DNA of 64,000 bases from D2472 sp964275585. GTDB taxonomy: Bacteria > Pseudomonadota > Gammaproteobacteria > Magnimaribacterales > D2472. Position numbers and translations under genes: made by a program. Below are positions 60,737 to 64,000 of the stretch, in pieces. Within the stretch, counting starts at the first letter, position 1, and every line of letters begins with the position of its first letter. The notes beneath the pieces were generated by a model, which had not been told where the DNA came from, made no database searches, and saw only the letters and a program-made list of their open reading frames with translations. The stretch is from NCBI GenBank assembly GCA_964275585.1, contig CAXYCJ010000013.1, forward strand, positions 124,001 to 188,000, read 5' to 3'.

Positions 60737-61808
60737 GAGGTTTTTCTAGCTCATTCCAATCACACTCAAAGTCATCAGGTGCATCTTCATACTCCAACAA
60801 CCCTAATGCCTCAAACTTGGGCCTCACTTTATCTGTAAGCAGACCAATTCTTGATAGGTTTGGCATAATTCGAGAGAATAAGAAATTTCTAAATGTTGCA
60901 TTTGCTGAAGTCGACAATGCAAACTCTCTAGCTTCGTCTTCGGTCATTTTCAGATATTTTTGCATTGCTTTTGTGTTAATTAGGCGCTCTCTTGAAATGA
61001 CACATGCCTCATACGCAAATTCTGCCCTGTCTTCTATTTCTTCTTGGCTTAAAGTTTTAATAAAATCTTCTAGATAGTTAATTCCAAACGTTACATGCCT
61101 TGCCTCATCTCTAATCACATAATGAAGAAGCTGTGTTAAGAGAGGGTCTTTTGAAAGACCTTTAAGCATCTGAAAAGCTGCTAATGCAAGTCCCTCAATT
61201 ATAATTTGCATGCCAATAAATTTTAGATCCCAACGCTCATCTGTCAGAATTTTGTCCAGCAAAAGCTTTAAGTTTTTATTAATTGGGTAGTGCATGCCAA
61301 TCTTTTCTTGTAGATATCGATTAAAGACCTCAACATGCCTTGCTTCATCGAAGGTTTGAGATGCAGCATATAACTTTGCATTGTAAGTTGGCGCACATGA
61401 AGTTAATTGAGATGCAACAAGGAGAGCTCCTTGCTCACCGTGTAAAAATTGACTGAGTAACTCTGCAACATCGTGACGATCAAACTCAATTTTCTCTTTT
61501 TCAGTGAGGTTTTCATATGCTTCCAAGCTCTCATGAGGTAAGTCTTCATCTGCTTCAACAATCCTTTCATCAGCTGGGTGGTTATATTCCCAGTTAAGAT
61601 CTATTGAGCCATTCCAATTTAACTCTTTGCCAAGCTCATAAAGTTTCTTGATCCGGTTATCAGCAACTGTGTAATCCCAGTTATAGGCACCTGTTAAAGG
61701 CGTTTGAAATATTTCAACAATATCTTCAACGTGGGCGGAAGTTAGGTCTAACTCGTTGTCAAAATATAAAAGATCCTCTGGAGGACCAGAAATTTTTGTA
61801 ATTTTCAT
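60702..61808 (-). CDS. Ferritin-like diiron protein
   Basis: A 368-aa protein with a diiron four-helix core. The six ligands are readable: Glu125 (FLHGEQ), Glu155 and His158 (FDEARHVEVF), Glu205 (IIIEGLALAAF), Glu235 and His238 (IRDEARHVTFG). The symmetric E-ExxH / E-ExxH pattern suits an oxygen-activating enzyme such as R2-like or AurF-like oxidases. There is no signal peptide, so it is probably cytosolic, while its two co-transcribed partners are exported. Substrate unknown. Confidence 0.82.
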   Translation of the reverse strand: MKITKISGPPEDLLYFDNELDLTSAHVEDIVEIFQTPLTGAYNWDYTVADNRIKKLYELGKELNWNGSIDLNWEYNHPADERIVEADEDLPHESLEAYENLTEKEKIEFDRHDVAELLSQFLHGEQGALLVASQLTSCAPTYNAKLYAASQTFDEARHVEVFNRYLQEKIGMHYPINKNLKLLLDKILTDERWDLKFIGMQIIIEGLALAAFQMLKGLSKDPLLTQLLHYVIRDEARHVTFGINYLEDFIKTLSQEEIEDRAEFAYEACVISRERLINTKAMQKYLKMTEDEAREFALSTSANATFRNFLFSRIMPNLSRIGLLTDKVRPKFEALGLLEYEDAPDDFECDWNELEKPLEKFGEIPQAI

Positions 61809-61869
61809 TAAATTTCCTCTTCAAATTTGTAATGTTTACGCTGTAAACAATATAAATATAAACTAAATC

Positions 61870-63642
61870 TTAGTTATTGAACAGCTCTGTAAGCTTTTCA
61901 AGCAATGCCTCTGCCAATTCTTCTGCTCTATTGATGGTAATAGATTTTTCATAGTATTTAGTGACATCGTGACCAATCCCGATCGCAAGCAACTCGACTT
62001 TGCTTTGATTCTCTATGGTATGAATAATTTGACGCAAATGATTGTCTAAAAAATTACTATGATTTGTGGAAAGTGTGCTGTCATCTACTGGTGCGCCATC
62101 AGAGATTACAATTAAAATTTTTCTTTCCTCTTTGCGATTTGAGAGCCTTTGATGGGCCCAAGCTAAAGCTTCCCCATCCACATTTTCTTTTAGCAGTCCT
62201 TCTCTCAGCATTATCCCAAAACTTTTTCTTGCTCTCCGGAAATTATCATCAGCAGATTTAAAGATAATGTGGCGTAAATCATTTAATCTGCCTGGACCAG
62301 TAGGACTACCTTGATTGACCCAAGCTTTTCTGGATTCCCCTCCTTTCCAATGTTTAGTAGTAAAGCCTAAAAGCTCTGTTTTAACGTAGCAACGCTCAAG
62401 GGTACTCCCAATAATATCTCCACAAATAGCTGCTAGAGTCATAGATCGACCTCGCATTGATCCTGAGCTATCAATCAGCAATGAAACCACTGTATCTTTA
62501 AATTTACTTTCACTTTCTTGCTTAAAGCTTAAAGGGTCACCTGGTCGAGTAATAACTCGATGGAGTTGAGCTGTATCCAAAAGACCCTCTTCAAGGTTGT
62601 ATTGCCAGCTTCTATTTTGCTGGGCTTGAAGTAGTCTTTGGAGTCTATTTGCAAGCTTACCAATGGTAGTTTGATGGGGTGCAATTAGCTGATCAAGTTG
62701 CTGTCTTAGTCTTTGTGTTTCCTCTGCTGTAGCTAATTCAATGGCATTAACAATTTCATCAAATTGAGAAGTAAAAATTTGATAGTCTTCATGTTCTGTC
62801 TGATCTAATTCCTCATTGAAATTCCTTGTTAAATTAATTTCTTCATCAATGGATGTTGAATCTATTGGCGCTTGGGTTTCTTCAAGTGCTCCTGTTTTAT
62901 CATCTGGAAGACCTTCTGCATCAGAGTCTATAGTTTGAGTTTTTGAATTTACCTCAGATTCATCTTCTATCTCTTGCTTATCAGGGTTTTCTTCAGGGTT
63001 TGAGTCTGAGTCTTCCGATATTGCATCTTCTCCTTGGGATGAGGTTTCATGCATCAGCTCTAGATCTTTTAGTAACTTTAAGGCAATCTTTTGAAAGTTT
63101 TCTTGAGACTCTTGAACTGCTATCAGATTTTTACCAACTTGATCAATTATTTTTGGCGCATCAGCAAGAAATGCTTCAACTAACTTCAAACTATTTGGTG
63201 GAAGTTTATGCCCACTAATTTTTTTTAGCCATAAATTTGCTGCCAGCGAATTCATAGCAGGTATTTTATTATCAATACTTTTTTTTGCTTCAGCATCCAA
63301 AAATGATTGAATATTTAATTGAGCGCCTGGGAAGGAATTTCCTCCCAGCAGTTCTACCCTCGAGAGCTCAAGTTCTATAAAAAAATCTCTAGCAAGTTTT
63401 GGCATCCTTAAATCCTCATGAGCCTTATGGAAAGCATGCCAAAATGCTTGAAAATCTGATTCTCCTCGCCATGCGCTAATTTGTCCCGAGGAGCGAGGGG
63501 GATGAGTTAAAGCTATATATGAAGAAGAGGGCGGACGACTAGATGGTTGGGCGCTACTTGCGAGCTCTTTGTCTTTTGTAACAGCCCGAACAACTGAAAG
63601 TGCAGCTTCTTTGAATTCTTCTCGATCTTTAATCCAGCTCAT
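61870..63642 (-). CDS. cobT: CobT-like cobaltochelatase subunit
   Basis: A 590-aa protein with the CobT layout: an N-terminal conserved part (SSGQISAWRGESDFQAFWHA), a very acidic middle (~200-290), and a C-terminal VWA domain with the MIDAS motif LLIDSSGSMRGRS, then ERCYVKTELLGFTTKHWKGG. CobT works with CobS and CobN to put cobalt in the corrin ring in the aerobic B12 pathway. No other cobalamin gene is in the window. The stop of the upstream CobS gene is three bases before its start. Confidence 0.9.
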   Translation of the reverse strand: MSWIKDREEFKEAALSVVRAVTKDKELASSAQPSSRPPSSSYIALTHPPRSSGQISAWRGESDFQAFWHAFHKAHEDLRMPKLARDFFIELELSRVELLGGNSFPGAQLNIQSFLDAEAKKSIDNKIPAMNSLAANLWLKKISGHKLPPNSLKLVEAFLADAPKIIDQVGKNLIAVQESQENFQKIALKLLKDLELMHETSSQGEDAISEDSDSNPEENPDKQEIEDESEVNSKTQTIDSDAEGLPDDKTGALEETQAPIDSTSIDEEINLTRNFNEELDQTEHEDYQIFTSQFDEIVNAIELATAEETQRLRQQLDQLIAPHQTTIGKLANRLQRLLQAQQNRSWQYNLEEGLLDTAQLHRVITRPGDPLSFKQESESKFKDTVVSLLIDSSGSMRGRSMTLAAICGDIIGSTLERCYVKTELLGFTTKHWKGGESRKAWVNQGSPTGPGRLNDLRHIIFKSADDNFRRARKSFGIMLREGLLKENVDGEALAWAHQRLSNRKEERKILIVISDGAPVDDSTLSTNHSNFLDNHLRQIIHTIENQSKVELLAIGIGHDVTKYYEKSITINRAEELAEALLEKLTELFNN

Positions 63643-63645
63643 TAA

Positions 63646-64000
63646 TTAATTATCAGGGTTATGACTCTCAGTTAGATCCTCTCCGAAACATCGTTGAAAG
63701 TATTCTGCTACTATTGGTCGCTCAGCCTCATCACATTTATTTAAGAACGTTAGACGAAACGAATGTTTAATATCTTTAAAAATCATATAATTTTGAGCCC
63801 AAGTGATAACCGTCCTAGGTGACATGAGGCTTGAAATATCTTCATTGATAAAACCTTGCCTGGTTAAATCAGCCAATTGAATCATACTTTTTGCCAACGC
63901 CTTATTTTTTGCATTTTTTAATTCTGGAACTTTACCAATAACTAAGCTTAATTCATGCGCTCGATCTAGGAAATTCAAGGTTGAGAGTATGTGCCACCGA
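63646..64000 (-). CDS. cobS: CobS-like cobaltochelatase ATPase, C-terminal part
   Basis: The 3' end of an AAA+ ATPase gene whose start lies beyond the window. Reading the frame to the edge gives RWHILSTLNFLDRAHELSLV, matching the RWxxxxTLNYL of CobS. It continues DISSLMSPRTVITWAQN, FRLTFLNKCDEAERPIVAEY and ends FGEDLTESHNPDN. The CobS-CobT order and close spacing agree with a co-expressed AAA+/VWA pair. Confidence 0.9.
   Translation of the reverse strand, partial: RWHILSTLNFLDRAHELSLVIGKVPELKNAKNKALAKSMIQLADLTRQGFINEDISSLMSPRTVITWAQNYMIFKDIKHSFRLTFLNKCDEAERPIVAEYFQRCFGEDLTESHNPDN

Overview
The window looks like a chromosome segment of a low-GC, gene-dense marine gammaproteobacterium, SAR86-like in style. 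This is inferred from gammaproteobacterial gene orders (lptD-surA-pdxA-rsmA-apaH, amgK-murU, gshB-tonB-like-ruvX, purD-purH-fis, rph-pyrE, rpsU divergent from tsaD), AT-rich housekeeping genes and very short or overlapping gene junctions. I could not check taxonomy. I see no CRISPR array, insertion sequence, integrase or rRNA operon.

Positions 1-35,000 are core genome: nucleotide synthesis (pyrE cut by the left edge, rph, purD, purH), folate (folB, folK, a FolM-like reductase), translation and RNA modification (rpsU, yqeY, tsaD, cca, rsmA, rsmE), envelope biogenesis (surA, lptD, amgK, murU), tryptophan synthesis (trpE-G-D-C), coq7, fis, gshB, ruvX, dnaG and rpoD. The few less usual genes here are a lipoprotein amidohydrolase with a degenerate partner, an ACAD10-like phosphotransferase, an HSDL2-like dehydrogenase and a GIY-YIG protein between trpC and coq7. 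The macromolecular-synthesis operon is split: rpsU-yqeY lies 27 kb from dnaG-rpoD, on the other strand.

At 34,967 a tRNA-Ile2(CAU) follows rpoD. Behind it lies a three-gene envelope module (RND transporter, LolA-like periplasmic protein, outer-membrane barrel) that is richer in GC in the spots I counted. An 11-base copy of the tRNA 3' end recurs just past the module at 40,241, which suggests an islet inserted at the tRNA.

Positions 40,261-55,945 hold the most interesting region, a one-carbon and methylated-amine island. The minus strand carries malonyl-CoA decarboxylase, a TmpA/TmpB-like oxygenase pair (2-trimethylaminoethylphosphonate to glycine betaine plus phosphate) and an aldehyde dehydrogenase. 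The plus strand carries fhs, NAD-formate dehydrogenase, an HPP-family membrane protein, a short MetF-like reductase and a DmdA/GcvT-like demethylase. Beyond these lie a second GcvT-like protein, a dimethylglycine-dehydrogenase-like flavoprotein and a betaine-homocysteine methyltransferase. Read together they give a route from a quaternary-ammonium phosphonate to glycine betaine, then demethylation, with methyl groups oxidised through folate and formate to CO2. Two near-identical tandem GGTAACC elements (41,736 and 44,875) may put the aldehyde dehydrogenase and decarboxylase/fhs promoters under one regulator.

Positions 55,993-64,000 carry two divergent saccharopine-dehydrogenase-like genes, a tightly overlapping trio (ferritin-like diiron protein, parallel beta-helix protein, diheme cytochrome c), and CobT with the end of CobS running off the right edge.
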